Source of the DNA: Sulfitobacter litoralis
GTDB lineage: Bacteria; Pseudomonadota; Alphaproteobacteria; Rhodobacterales; Rhodobacteraceae
Direction: 5' to 3'
NCBI RefSeq assembly: GCF_900103185.1
Contig: NZ_FNJD01000028.1
Span: 1-37,371, forward strand
Length of the DNA stretch: 37,371 bases
The notes under the pieces were generated by a model. That model was not told the DNA's origin. It did not search any database and saw nothing but the letters and a program-made list of their open reading frames with translations. The translations under genes and the position numbers were made by a program. This document shows positions 1-8,259 of this stretch, one piece after another (the stretch's first letter is position 1; each line of letters begins with the position of its first letter).

Positions 1-339
1 CCAAGCGCTATCCGGCCATCGCACCGAGCTGGCGCAGAGCCTGGAACGAGGTGATCCCGTTTCTCGACTACCCGCCCGAAGTGCGCCGACTTATTTACAC
101 GACGAATGCCATAGAAGCTTTGAACTCGAAAATCCGGCGTGCGGTGCGAACCCGCGGCCACTTCCCGAGCGATGAAGCGGCGGCGAAGTTGATCTACTTG
201 GCCCTCAATGCTACTTCCGTCGAGTGGAAGCGATCTGTGCGTGAATGGCACCGCGTTAAAAGCCAACTCGCCATTATGTTCGAAGAACGCTTTCCCATGG
301 CTTAACTAAAGGCGCCAGGGCACAAAATTACGCACACTC
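1..339 (+). mobile_element. IS256-family insertion sequence, 3' end only
   Basis: The left edge of the window lies inside an insertion sequence. It holds the end of an IS256-type transposase gene followed by about 34 bases that finish in GGCACAAAATTACGCACACTC. Read on the other strand this begins GAGTGTGCGTAATTTT, the style of an IS256-family terminal inverted repeat. The outer boundary is placed at base 339 because sequence from 340 onwards matches an IS110-type transposase gene. The other end and the target duplication are outside the window. Confidence 0.8.
3..305 (+). CDS. IS256-family transposase, C-terminal part (5' end outside window)
   Basis: The reading frame is open from the first bases of the window to a TAA at 303-305, so this is the C-terminal 100 residues of a mutator-type (IS256) transposase that moves the element by a DDE mechanism. 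The best signature is YTTNAIEALNSKIRRAVRTR, in which TTNAIE carries the conserved N and the catalytic E of the family, followed by the usual helical tail ending in EERFPMA. A GTG at 51 could be taken as a start, but the frame continues upstream with family-like sequence (YPAIAPSWRRAWNEV), so 51 is internal. Whether the full gene is intact cannot be seen. Confidence 0.88.
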   Translation, partial: KRYPAIAPSWRRAWNEVIPFLDYPPEVRRLIYTTNAIEALNSKIRRAVRTRGHFPSDEAAAKLIYLALNATSVEWKRSVREWHRVKSQLAIMFEERFPMA

Positions 340-1065
340 CCTTTTGAACCGCAAAGGATCATCTACAGCTGCTTTGAACCTAAGCGCAGCTATCGGTCCA
401 ACGCCCGGAACGGTCATCAGCCGCATGCAGACTTCATCGTGGCTGGCCGCGCGCTTCACACGGCGATCCAGCTCAAGATAGTGTTGATACAGAGCGACCC
501 GCGCGTCCAGCAGCGGAACCAGGGCATGTATGAGGACGTCATCCATTTGGATCATAGGCCGTACGATATCGTCAAAGCTTCCATGGCTGACGGTTTTGGG
601 CAGACGCAAGCCAAAGATCTTTAGCAAGCCGCGCACTTCATTTGCAAGATCAATGGTCTTGTTGAGCAGCGCCTTTCGGCTGCTCAAGAGAGCCCTTAAG
701 CCATGCGCTTCGCGGCTCTTCATATGAACCGGACTGAACCATCCCGTGCGCAGAATCTGCGCGATCCCTCGCGCGTCATTCTTGTCGGTCTTGTTGCGCA
801 TCGCTGAAAGAGCGGCATTCACTTGCCGCGCCTCCATGCAAACGACATCAAAACCCTCGGCTTGCAAACCAAAGAATAAGTGCTGGCTCATCGTGCCCGC
901 TTCAAAACCGACCCGTTCAATCGGATGCAGGAACTTCCTCAGCCAGTCAGAAATGTCACTCACTTCGCAAGCAAGCTCGCGTTCAAGCATAACTTTTCAA
1001 TTGGTATCGACGATGCAAACTGCGCACGACCGCAACGACACATCTAATCCAGCATAATATTTCAT
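340..1065 (-). pseudogene. IS110-family transposase, interrupted and with a premature stop
   Basis: Read on the minus strand from ATG at 1065, the frame starts MKYYAGLDVSLRSCAV, the start of the DEDD RuvC-like domain of IS110 transposases. It meets an in-frame TGA at 997-999 after residue 22 and then continues in the same frame (VMLERELACEV) with NKTDKNDARGIAQI and, near the end, the transposase-20 motif MTVPGVGPIAALRFKAAV. It breaks off at RFKR, base 340, where the IS256 end begins; the last residues of the open frame (ECA and the stop) are encoded by that element. The C-terminal catalytic serine part is therefore missing here. The gene is dead by two separate lesions. A shorter open frame starts at ATG 990 but lacks the N-terminal catalytic aspartate region. 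Confidence 0.85.
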
Positions 1066-1584
1066 CTTCAATCTCCCTTGTTCACAGTAATCCTGTAATC
1101 TTATCGGGAGCTCGACCTCAGGACAGAGGGCAGCTCAATTACGCATGCTTTGTCCGCATTGCCGACACTCGAGGCAGAAGCGCTTTCACAGATATTGTTC
1201 GCGACTGAGTGTTCGTCAGAACACCGCCTCGTGCGCGCCTCCCTCCAGCGCGGCATCACGTTCCATCAAAGATTTGCTGATTGAGAGCAGCCTTCGCTTT
1301 TCTTGCCGAACCCAGTGCGACCAAAGCCGAGGACTTGCCCTGAACAAGCCTCGCAGGCCACGTAGGTTAATCCTGAAAAAACTGCACTTTCAATTTCCGT
1401 CGACGCCTGAGCGCACCTATGTTTAACCTAAGGAGCTAAAAAGGGGTGACCATTAGTCGAGTGATGCAAATCCTTAATTCGGCTGCGAATTCGCCAATGG
1501 CCGCCCATAACTTGTGAAATGGCCACTTTCGCTACGAAAATGGCCAAAATAAGCTTGTTATCATAAGATGTGCCTAACCTTAAA
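1066..1584. other. Gene-free stretch between IS110 remnant and ribonucleotide reductase
   Basis: No convincing gene is visible. The part next to the transposase start probably includes the left end of the IS110 element, but IS110 elements lack clear terminal repeats, so no border can be set. An open frame at 1145-1426 has no recognisable protein features. The only structure noted is AATGGCC three times at 1496-1502, 1518-1524 and 1539-1545. Confidence 0.5.
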
Positions 1585-3867
1585 TCACCCGCACTTGCTG
1601 TGACCGCAGCTGCCGCAGGTCATGCAGCCTTCGACCATGCGTAGGTCGTATTGGCCGCAGCTGCTGCAGGCTTTACCACGCGGAGCGTCAAGGCCGACGA
1701 CCTTGGCTTGCGGGTCGGATTTCAGCCCCTGCCCTTCGCCGGCGATAAAACCGGTGGCGATCAGGTGTTGTTCTATCACGCCACCGATAGCGGCCAGCAT
1801 CGACGGGATGTACTTGCCCCGCATCCAGGCCCCGCCGCGCGGGTCAAAGACGGCCTTCAGCTCTTCGACGACAAAGGACACATCGCCACCGCGCCGGAAC
1901 ACGGCGGAAATCATGCGTGTGAGCGCGACGGTCCAGGCAAAATGCTCCATATTTTTTGAGTTGATGAACACTTCGAACGGACGACGGTGGCCCCCGATCA
2001 CCACATCATTGATGGTGATGTAAAGCGCATGCTCGCTGTCGGGCCATTTGATCTTGTAAGTGGACCCTTCCAGCTCTTCGGGGCGGTCCAGCGGGTCAGA
2101 CATATAGACGACTTCACCGCCTTCTTCCGACGTAGCCTGCGCCGCAATTTCACCGGGCGCTGTGTCCGCGCTTTCGGAGACTGACAGAACCGATCCGGTA
2201 ACATCGTTGGGGCGGTAGGTCGTGCAGCCTTTGCAGCCTTGATCCCACGCCGCCATATAAACATCCTTGAACGCGTCAAAGCTGATGTCTTCGGGGCAGT
2301 TGATGGTTTTCGATATGCTGCTATCGACCCACTTCTGCGCCGCAGCCTGCATTTTGACGTGGTCCAACGGTGCCAGCGTTTGGGCATTGACGAAATAGTC
2401 GGGCAACGGCGTGTCACCTTTCAGATCGCGCCACATTTGCACAGCGTAATCGACGACCTCTTCCTCGGTGCGGCTGCCATCCTTTTGCAGAACCTTGCGT
2501 GTGTAGGCATAGGCAAAGACCGGTTCGATCCCCGAGCTGACATTGCCAGCATAAAGACTGATGGTGCCGGTGGGCGCGATAGAGGTCAAAAGCGCGTTGC
2601 GGATGCCGTTTTCAGCGATGGCGTCGCGTACATCATCGTCCATCTGCTGCATGGTGCCCGACGCCAGATAGGCGTCCGCCTCGAACAGCGGGAAGGCACC
2701 CTTTTCCTTCGCCAGATCGACCGATGCAAGATACGCAGCCCGCGCAATCGCCTTGAGCCAGGCTTCGGTCTGCTCTGCCGCTTCGTCCGAGCCATAGCGC
2801 AGCCCGACCATCAACAAGGCATCCGCCAGACCGGTGACGCCCAGACCGATACGACGCTTGGCTTTTGCTTCGGCCTGTTGTTCGTCGAGCGGGAATTTCG
2901 ACACATCGACGACGTTATCCATCATGCGCACAGCAGTCGCGACCAGCTTGTTCAGTGCCTCGACGTCCAGCTGAGGGTTGTCGCCAAACGGATCGGACAC
3001 CATCCGCGCCATGTTGATCGACCCCAGCAGGCACGCGCCATAGGGCGGCAAAGGCTGCTCGCCACAGGGGTTGGTGGCGGCGATGGTTTCGCAATAGCTC
3101 AGGTTGTTGGCTTCGTTGATGCGGTCGATAAAAATCACACCGGGTTCGGCGAACTCATAGGTCGCCTTCATAATCCGGTTCCACAGATCACGCGCCTGAA
3201 CGGTGCGGTACACTTTGCCGTTGAACAGCAGATCCCAGCTGGCATCTGCCTTGACCGCATCCATGAAGGGGTCGGTGATCAGCACGGACATGTTGAACAT
3301 CCGCAGCCGCGCGGGGTCGGATTTTGCGGAGATGAAATCTTCGACATCGGGGTGGTCGCAGCGCATCGTGGCCATCATCGCGCCGCGGCGCGACCCGGCG
3401 GACATGATTGTCCGACACATCGCATCCCAGACATCCATAAAGCTCAGCGGGCCAGAGGCGTCAGCGGAGACCCCCAGCACATCCGCGCCACGGGGCCGGA
3501 TAGTGGAAAAGTCATAGCCGATCCCGCCGCCCTGCTGCATGGTCACGGCGGCTTCTTTAAGCATATCAAAGATGCCGGCCATGCTGTCAGGCACGGTGCC
3601 CATGACGAAACAGTTGAACAATGTCACACGGCGCGCAGTACCTGCCCCGGCAGTGATCCGTCCAGCGGGAAGAAATTTGAAATCCTCCAGCGCTTCGTAA
3701 AATGCCTCTTCCCATATTTCAGGTGCATCTTCGATCTGCGCGAGATCGCGGGCAATGCGCCGCCAGCTGTCTTCGACCGTTACATCGCGCGGCGTGCCAT
3801 CCGCATCTTTAAAACGGTATTTCATGTCCCAAATCTGTTCGGCGATGGGGGCGGCAAATCGTGACAT
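1585..3867 (-). CDS. nrdJ: Adenosylcobalamin-dependent (class II) ribonucleotide reductase
   Basis: Reduces ribonucleotides to deoxyribonucleotides in the cytoplasm, using a cobalamin-generated thiyl radical, so it works with or without oxygen. The 760-residue protein carries the catalytic set N266, C268, E270 in NPCGEQPLPP, the redox cysteines C86 (LFNCFVMG) and probably C279 (YGACLLGSIN), and PTGTIS in the barrel. Residues of about 620-720 look like the TSCPD domain, and the tail is a cysteine-rich finger (CSSCGQYD then CMTCGSCGHSKCG) that may relay electrons or bind zinc. The length fits the short alphaproteobacterial form. The start is supported by AAGGAA eight bases upstream. No beta-type radical subunit is nearby, as expected for class II. 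I see no cobalamin riboswitch in the short divergent region upstream. Confidence 0.93.
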   Translation of the reverse strand: MSRFAAPIAEQIWDMKYRFKDADGTPRDVTVEDSWRRIARDLAQIEDAPEIWEEAFYEALEDFKFLPAGRITAGAGTARRVTLFNCFVMGTVPDSMAGIFDMLKEAAVTMQQGGGIGYDFSTIRPRGADVLGVSADASGPLSFMDVWDAMCRTIMSAGSRRGAMMATMRCDHPDVEDFISAKSDPARLRMFNMSVLITDPFMDAVKADASWDLLFNGKVYRTVQARDLWNRIMKATYEFAEPGVIFIDRINEANNLSYCETIAATNPCGEQPLPPYGACLLGSINMARMVSDPFGDNPQLDVEALNKLVATAVRMMDNVVDVSKFPLDEQQAEAKAKRRIGLGVTGLADALLMVGLRYGSDEAAEQTEAWLKAIARAAYLASVDLAKEKGAFPLFEADAYLASGTMQQMDDDVRDAIAENGIRNALLTSIAPTGTISLYAGNVSSGIEPVFAYAYTRKVLQKDGSRTEEEVVDYAVQMWRDLKGDTPLPDYFVNAQTLAPLDHVKMQAAAQKWVDSSISKTINCPEDISFDAFKDVYMAAWDQGCKGCTTYRPNDVTGSVLSVSESADTAPGEIAAQATSEEGGEVVYMSDPLDRPEELEGSTYKIKWPDSEHALYITINDVVIGGHRRPFEVFINSKNMEHFAWTVALTRMISAVFRRGGDVSFVVEELKAVFDPRGGAWMRGKYIPSMLAAIGGVIEQHLIATGFIAGEGQGLKSDPQAKVVGLDAPRGKACSSCGQYDLRMVEGCMTCGSCGHSKCG

Positions 3868-4001
3868 ATTCGATTCCTTGAGGGCTGTTTGGGAAGGTGT
3901 TCACCATACCCCAAATCAAAGCGCAAGCACAACAGGTTGAAGCCGACGCACTAACGTCTACATTATGTCGTGTCCGGAGCATGCGGATGCAGGAGGATTC
4001 T

Positions 4002-4433
4002 GTGAAAAATCATATTAATCTCATCAAGTTGTCGGTAGGCACTGAAACCGTCGATGATCTAGCTGCATGGCAGGAAAAAAAACAGGCGCGGACCAGCGAC
4101 GGTTTTCCCCGTCACGTGACTCGCATGTGGCCCAAGCGCGAACCCGAAATTCTGAACGGCGGGTCAATTTTCTGGGTGATCAAAGGCGTCATCCAGTGCC
4201 GCCAGAAAATCCTGCGTCTGGAAGAGGCTTCGGGCGCGGACGGCGTACGGCGTTGCGCGATTGTACTTGATCCCAAGATTATCCGCGTTCAGGGCAGTCT
4301 CAAACGACCATTTCAAGGCTGGCGATACCTTGCCCCTGAAGATGCGCCCGCCGACCTGCCAGAGGGCCGCGAACATGAAGAGCCCCTGCCCACAGAACTG
4401 AACCGCGCCCTGGCCGAGATCGGCGTGCTCTAG
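4002..4433 (+). CDS. DUF1489 family protein
   Basis: A 143-residue protein of unknown function from a family widespread in alphaproteobacteria (DUF1489). Recognisable parts are the N-terminal INLIKLSVGTETVDDLAAWQ, the central TRMWPKREPEIL and GSIFWVIKGVIQCRQKIL, and RPFQGWRYLAPEDAPAD near the end. The frame is open further upstream to 3897, but the GTG at 4002 is preceded at five bases by a perfect AGGAGG (3991-3996) and gives the family's usual N-terminus, so it is chosen. It is divergent from the ribonucleotide reductase and convergent with hisG. No transmembrane segment or signal peptide is seen, so it is probably cytoplasmic. The role is unknown. Confidence 0.85.
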   Translation: MKNHINLIKLSVGTETVDDLAAWQEKKQARTSDGFPRHVTRMWPKREPEILNGGSIFWVIKGVIQCRQKILRLEEASGADGVRRCAIVLDPKIIRVQGSLKRPFQGWRYLAPEDAPADLPEGREHEEPLPTELNRALAEIGVL

Positions 4434-4458
4434 CAGCAGCCCCTGAGCCCGCAGCCCC

Positions 4459-4531
4459 CGCGGGATTTGAGTTTATTTTGCAAAATGAAGCAGGGCTGCG
4501 CGTGCCGCTTCATTTTGCCCTTAAACTCCCG
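4459..4531. repeat. Large interrupted inverted repeat, likely two-way terminator
   Basis: GCAAAATGAAGC (4480-4491) is mirrored exactly by GCTTCATTTTGC (4507-4518), with outer arms GAGTTTA (4469-4475) and TAAACTC (4522-4528) and a further CGCGGGA/CCCGC match outside. The loop is 15 bases. It lies between the stop codons of two convergent genes, which suits a bidirectional terminator, although there is no clean T tract. The half-motif GCAAAATGAA recurs at 18368-18377. Confidence 0.65.
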
Positions 4532-4568
4532 CCGGAGGCGCATCTGCAAGATGCCGCGCGTCAGCGCG

Positions 4569-5258
4569 TCAGGACAGCCGCGCCAGCAGGGCGGTCATCG
4601 TGGCGCGATCGGCGTCATCCATATCCGCCATCCGGCTTCGCCACAGCGTCGCCTGTGACCGCAGGATCAGCCCGTCAGACAAGATCTTGAGGTGATTGGC
4701 GCGCAACGTCTCCCCGCTCGAGGTGATGTCGGCAATCGCCTCTGCGGTTTCATTCTTGATCGTGCCTTCGGTCGCCCCCTGGCTGTCGACCAGCGCATAA
4801 TCCGCGACACCGGTGCTGCGCAGGAATTCCCGCACCAGCCGGTGGTACTTCGTCGCGATGCGCAGGCGAAACCCGTGTTTGTCGCGGAACGCCGAGGCAG
4901 CGGCATCCAGATCGTCGAGCGTATCGACATCGACCCAAGCTTGCGGCACCGCGATGATCAGGTCCGCATGGCCAAAGGCGAGCTCTTCCACCGGTGCGAC
5001 AAGCTGATCCCACAACGCCAGTTTCTCTTGCACAAGATCTGTGCCAGTGACGCCCAGATGGATGCGCCCTGCGGCCAGTTCGCGGGGAATTTCACCCGCA
5101 GACAGCAAGATCAGCGACACGCCGTCTATCCCTTCGACAGCACCCGCGTACTCACGTTCGGATCCCGTGCGCTGCAAGGTGATCCCCCGTGCCGCAAACC
5201 ATTCAAAGGTTTTCTCCATCAGACGCCCTTTGGAGGGCACACCGAGTTTGATCGTCAT
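4569..5258 (-). CDS. hisG: ATP phosphoribosyltransferase, catalytic subunit (short form)
   Basis: Catalyses the first step of histidine synthesis, joining ATP and PRPP to give phosphoribosyl-ATP. At 229 residues it is the short form that lacks the C-terminal regulatory domain and needs HisZ as partner. Seen in the sequence are the N-terminal KLGVPSKGRLMEKT, the bilobed periplasmic-binding-like fold segments GVTGTDLV (about 89-96) and RIATKYHRLVREF, and the phosphate-binding run around VDSQGATEGTIKN. The start overlaps the hisZ stop by four bases (ATGA, 5255-5258), which implies translational coupling and an equal supply of both subunits. It is the last gene of the hisS-hisZ-hisG unit and is followed by the large inverted repeat. 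Confidence 0.95.
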   Translation of the reverse strand: MTIKLGVPSKGRLMEKTFEWFAARGITLQRTGSEREYAGAVEGIDGVSLILLSAGEIPRELAAGRIHLGVTGTDLVQEKLALWDQLVAPVEELAFGHADLIIAVPQAWVDVDTLDDLDAAASAFRDKHGFRLRIATKYHRLVREFLRSTGVADYALVDSQGATEGTIKNETAEAIADITSSGETLRANHLKILSDGLILRSQATLWRSRMADMDDADRATMTALLARLS

Positions 5259-6334
5259 TGACCTGCCTCCAGTTCCAGCATCAGCCCGGGGCGCATCACG
5301 CCGCCGACCGCGGGGATTTCACCGCCCTGCCCCAAACGCCGGGTCAGCGCGTCATAGCGTCCGCCTGTGGCAATGGTGGGCAGGTCGGGCCGTGTCGCTG
5401 CGCGGAAGCCAAAGACGAACCCGTCATAATATTCCATTGATACGCGGCCAAAGCTGGCTTCGAACATCAGGTTTCCGGTATCGACACCGCGTGCGGCAAG
5501 CGCCTTTTCCCGTGCCGCGACACGGTCCACCGCGTCAGAGATGGCGGGCATATCAACGGCAAGGTCATGTAACTGACTGATCGCATTGGGCATGGTTTCA
5601 CGCACATCCAGCAGCGCCAGCAGCAAGGAAACCTGCGTGCGCGACAGCGCCGGTTCGGCAGCGTCGGCACGCAGGGCCGCGATGCGGGTTTCGATCTCGT
5701 CCAAACTGCGCAGTCCGATCAGCGGCGCGGTGATCGCACCATCACTGGCCAGCAAAGCGGCACGCGATGCAGGCATCGGCGTTTTACCGGCATAGCGGTC
5801 AAGCAGCGCACGGAACCGGCGGGGCCGCCAGATGTGCCGCATCAACGCAGCCTTGCGCGAGGCAGATGTATCGAGCCCCGCAACCGCTGCCATCAGGATG
5901 CCGATATCCCCCGTCACCGCCGTGACCGGCAGACCGTCCAACGCGCCATGGATCAGGGCAAAGACTTCGGCATCGGCTGCCGCGGGATCGCCGCGGTCGA
6001 AGACTTCGTAGCCCGCCTGAATATATTCATTGGCGCGGTTGGGGTCACGTTCTTGACGGCGGAACACTTCGCCTGCGTAGGTATAGCGTGCCGGGTCCGC
6101 ACCATGGGCCATATGCATCTGCACCACAGGCAAGGTATAATCGGGGCGCAGCATCTGTTCGCCCCGCATCGCGTCCGACGTCACGTATGCACGCGCGCGA
6201 ATGTCTTCGCCATAGAGATCGAGCAGGGTTTCGGCAGGCTGCAAGATCGGCGGCTCAACCACCGCTGCCCCCTGCGCCTCGAACAAGGCGCGCAGGCTCG
6301 CGGCCTTGGCAAGGATTTCGGATCGGGTCGCCAT
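5255..6334 (-). CDS. hisZ: ATP phosphoribosyltransferase regulatory subunit
   Basis: A catalytically inactive paralogue of histidyl-tRNA synthetase that forms a hetero-octamer with short HisG and makes the enzyme sensitive to histidine. The 359-residue protein keeps class II synthetase motifs in weakened form: MLRPDYTLPVVQMH (motif 2 entry), YAGEVFRRQERD and FGRVSMEYYDGFVFGF, with a final GGRYDALTRRLG as in HisS motif 3. It lacks the C-terminal anticodon-binding domain. Its start overlaps the hisS stop by one base (TGATG at 6334), and its stop overlaps the hisG start by four. The side-by-side position of hisS and hisZ is a convenient pairing of two related genes in one transcript. Confidence 0.94.
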   Translation of the reverse strand: MATRSEILAKAASLRALFEAQGAAVVEPPILQPAETLLDLYGEDIRARAYVTSDAMRGEQMLRPDYTLPVVQMHMAHGADPARYTYAGEVFRRQERDPNRANEYIQAGYEVFDRGDPAAADAEVFALIHGALDGLPVTAVTGDIGILMAAVAGLDTSASRKAALMRHIWRPRRFRALLDRYAGKTPMPASRAALLASDGAITAPLIGLRSLDEIETRIAALRADAAEPALSRTQVSLLLALLDVRETMPNAISQLHDLAVDMPAISDAVDRVAAREKALAARGVDTGNLMFEASFGRVSMEYYDGFVFGFRAATRPDLPTIATGGRYDALTRRLGQGGEIPAVGGVMRPGLMLELEAGQ

Positions 6335-7842
6335 CAGCGGTTCAGCTCCAGTATTTCACGCACTTTGGCGACAAGGTCACCACGCGCCACTTCATATTGG
6401 CTCGGGCGGTCTTTCCATTCCTCGAGCGTTGCGCTTTCAGCAATTTTCGCGCCTAGGATAAGGTCCTTGATCTGGATCATGCCCTTGTCAAATTCGTCGC
6501 CCCCCGCGATCACTGCCACCGGGCTGGCGCGACGGTCCGCGTATTTCAGCTGGTTGCCAAAGTTTTTGGGGTTGCCCAGATAGACCTCGGCGCGGATGCC
6601 GGCCTGACGCAGTTCAGCGACCATCGCCTGATAGTCGGCCATACGCGCCTTATCCATCACGGTCACCACCACCGGCCCTTCGGCCTGCGCTGACATCCGG
6701 CCTTTGGCCTGCAAGGCCGCCAGTAGACGGTCGACACCGATAGACACACCCGTTGCGGGGACTTCCTGTCCGGTAAAACGTTTGACCAGATCGTCATAAC
6801 GCCCCCCGCCCGCGACAGAGCCAAAGTTGCGCACGCGCCCTTTGTCGTCCTTGATCTCGAAGGTCAGTTCCGCCTCGAAAACCGGACCGGTGTAATAGCC
6901 AAGACCGCGCACAACGGATGGGTCAATCTCAACGCGGTCAGAGCTGTACCCACCGGCCGCCATCAGATCGGCGATGGTTTCCAGCTCGTCTACGCCTTGC
7001 GCCCCTGTCTCGGAACCCGCGACCAGTTCACGCAGCCGTGCGACGGTTTCTGCACCGGTGTCGCGCTTGGCCTGCATGAATCCCATGACAACATCGGCCT
7101 GTGTATCTGTCAGGCCCGCCCCATCGGTGAAATCACCGCTGTCGTCCTTGCGGCCCGCGCCCAACAATGCGCGCACGCCGTCCAGCCCCAGCCGGTCGAG
7201 CTTATCAATCGCACGCAGCACGATGCCGCGCTCGTGGGCAAAATTGTCGGGGTTGGCAGGGTCGAGCACGCCTGCGACCTCCATCACACCGTTGAGCACT
7301 TTGCGGTTGTTCACCCGTACGATGTAGTCGCCGCGGTCGATCCCGACTTCTTCCAGACAATCGGCCAGCATCGCGCAGATCTCTGCATCCGCCGCAACCG
7401 ACGGCGCGCCGACAGTATCGGCATCGCATTGATAGAACTGACGGAACCGGCCCGGACCCGGCTTTTCGTTGCGCCAGACCGGTCCCATCGCATAGCGGCG
7501 ATAGGGCGTGGGCAGATCATTGCGGTGTTGGGCATAGACCCGCGCCAGCGGTGCAGTCAGGTCATAGCGCAGGGCCAGCCAGTCGCCGGGCTTGTCAGCC
7601 TCGGCATCCTCTTGCCACGCAAACACACCTTCGTTGGGGCGGTCCACATCGGGAAGAAACTTGCCCAAAGCCTGCACCGTTTCTACGCCAGAGCTTTCCA
7701 AAGCGTCAAACCCGTAGCGATGATAGACCTGCGCAATCTTGTGCAGCATCTCGGCGCGCTGCGTGACTTCTGCACCGAAATAATCACGAAATCCCTTTGG
7801 CGTTTCGGCCTTGGGGCGGGGAGTCTTTTTTGGCTTGGCCAT
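6334..7842 (-). CDS. hisS: Histidyl-tRNA synthetase
   Basis: Charges tRNA-His with histidine in the cytoplasm. Class II motifs are clear: KGFRDYFG near the start, [13 protein letters not shown] (motif 2 region), [21 protein letters not shown] as RxxxFxQ-type context with YQCDAD, the histidine signature [11 protein letters not shown] (about 315-325), and [12 protein letters not shown] as motif 3. The C-terminal domain with [18 protein letters not shown] is the anticodon-binding fold. At 502 residues it is longer than the E. coli enzyme, by insertions in the middle. It is the first gene of an overlapping operon with hisZ and hisG, joining tRNA charging and histidine synthesis. A stem-loop lies just upstream in its leader. 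Confidence 0.95.
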   Translation of the reverse strand: MAKPKKTPRPKAETPKGFRDYFGAEVTQRAEMLHKIAQVYHRYGFDALESSGVETVQALGKFLPDVDRPNEGVFAWQEDAEADKPGDWLALRYDLTAPLARVYAQHRNDLPTPYRRYAMGPVWRNEKPGPGRFRQFYQCDADTVGAPSVAADAEICAMLADCLEEVGIDRGDYIVRVNNRKVLNGVMEVAGVLDPANPDNFAHERGIVLRAIDKLDRLGLDGVRALLGAGRKDDSGDFTDGAGLTDTQADVVMGFMQAKRDTGAETVARLRELVAGSETGAQGVDELETIADLMAAGGYSSDRVEIDPSVVRGLGYYTGPVFEAELTFEIKDDKGRVRNFGSVAGGGRYDDLVKRFTGQEVPATGVSIGVDRLLAALQAKGRMSAQAEGPVVVTVMDKARMADYQAMVAELRQAGIRAEVYLGNPKNFGNQLKYADRRASPVAVIAGGDEFDKGMIQIKDLILGAKIAESATLEEWKDRPSQYEVARGDLVAKVREILELNR

Positions 7843-7857
7843 TGGATCACATCCTGT

Positions 7858-7887
7858 GGGCTAAATATCGCGCTTCGCGTCTAGCCC
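7858..7887 (-). promoter_or_regulatory. Stem-loop in the hisS leader
   Basis: GGGCTA (7858-7863) pairs with TAGCCC (7882-7887), enclosing a second small stem CGCG-CTT-CGCG (7869-7879). It ends 15 bases before the hisS ATG, so it would sit beside the ribosome binding region of the hisS mRNA. It could affect translation or be the end of a transcript; no attenuator peptide with histidine codons was found. Confidence 0.4.
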
Positions 7888-8012
7888 AACCCCCCGCTAA
7901 GGGCAAGCGACGCGGCCCCGCGCTGTGCAGACCTGCGCACGCACCCCCCCTTATCTAACGCAGCGCAACCTGTTAGGAGAGCGGCAAATGCGCAAGCTGC
8001 GAAGGTGCCCTC

Positions 8013-8207
8013 ATGGATAAGCTCGAAGAACAAATGGCCCATCTGATCCGCACGGTGGATGACCTGTCCGATGTCGTTGCCCGTCAGGAGACAGAGATCG
8101 CAATGCTAACGCGGCGGGTCCATATGCTGATGCAGCGCGAAGGTGAACGCGAGGCGTCAGGCTCCGAAGGCGTCGTTATTGGGAATGAACGCCCGCCGCA
8201 CTACTGA
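8013..8207 (+). CDS. slyX: SlyX family protein
   Basis: A 64-residue protein of the SlyX family, whose cellular role is not established. The N-terminal 45 residues are a regular coiled-coil helix (LEEQMAHLIRTVDDLSDVVA, then ETEIAMLTRRVHMLMQRE), and the end, PPHY, is the short tail typical of the family. A GAAGGTG sequence nine bases upstream can serve as ribosome binding site for ATG 8013. It stands alone on the plus strand between hisS and dnaE, both of which are on the minus strand, so it needs its own promoter in the 170 bases shared with hisS. Confidence 0.85.
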   Translation: MDKLEEQMAHLIRTVDDLSDVVARQETEIAMLTRRVHMLMQREGEREASGSEGVVIGNERPPHY

Positions 8208-8259
8208 TCTGGGGCTACTGGCGGCGCAAGACAGCTGCCGTCGTGCCAGATGGCCGCCG

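Noticed and set aside
1145..1426. 93-residue open frame in the gap after the IS110 remnant
   Set aside because: No ribosome binding site, no recognisable motif, and serine- and arginine-rich composition; probably chance in decayed mobile sequence.
2239..3864. 541-residue open frame on the plus strand
   Set aside because: Exactly antisense to nrdJ, whose catalytic motifs are all present; the product has no recognisable features and is a result of GC-rich codon bias.
3868..4001. Cobalamin riboswitch for nrdJ
   Set aside because: The gap is too short and no B12-box-like sequence was found on the minus strand.
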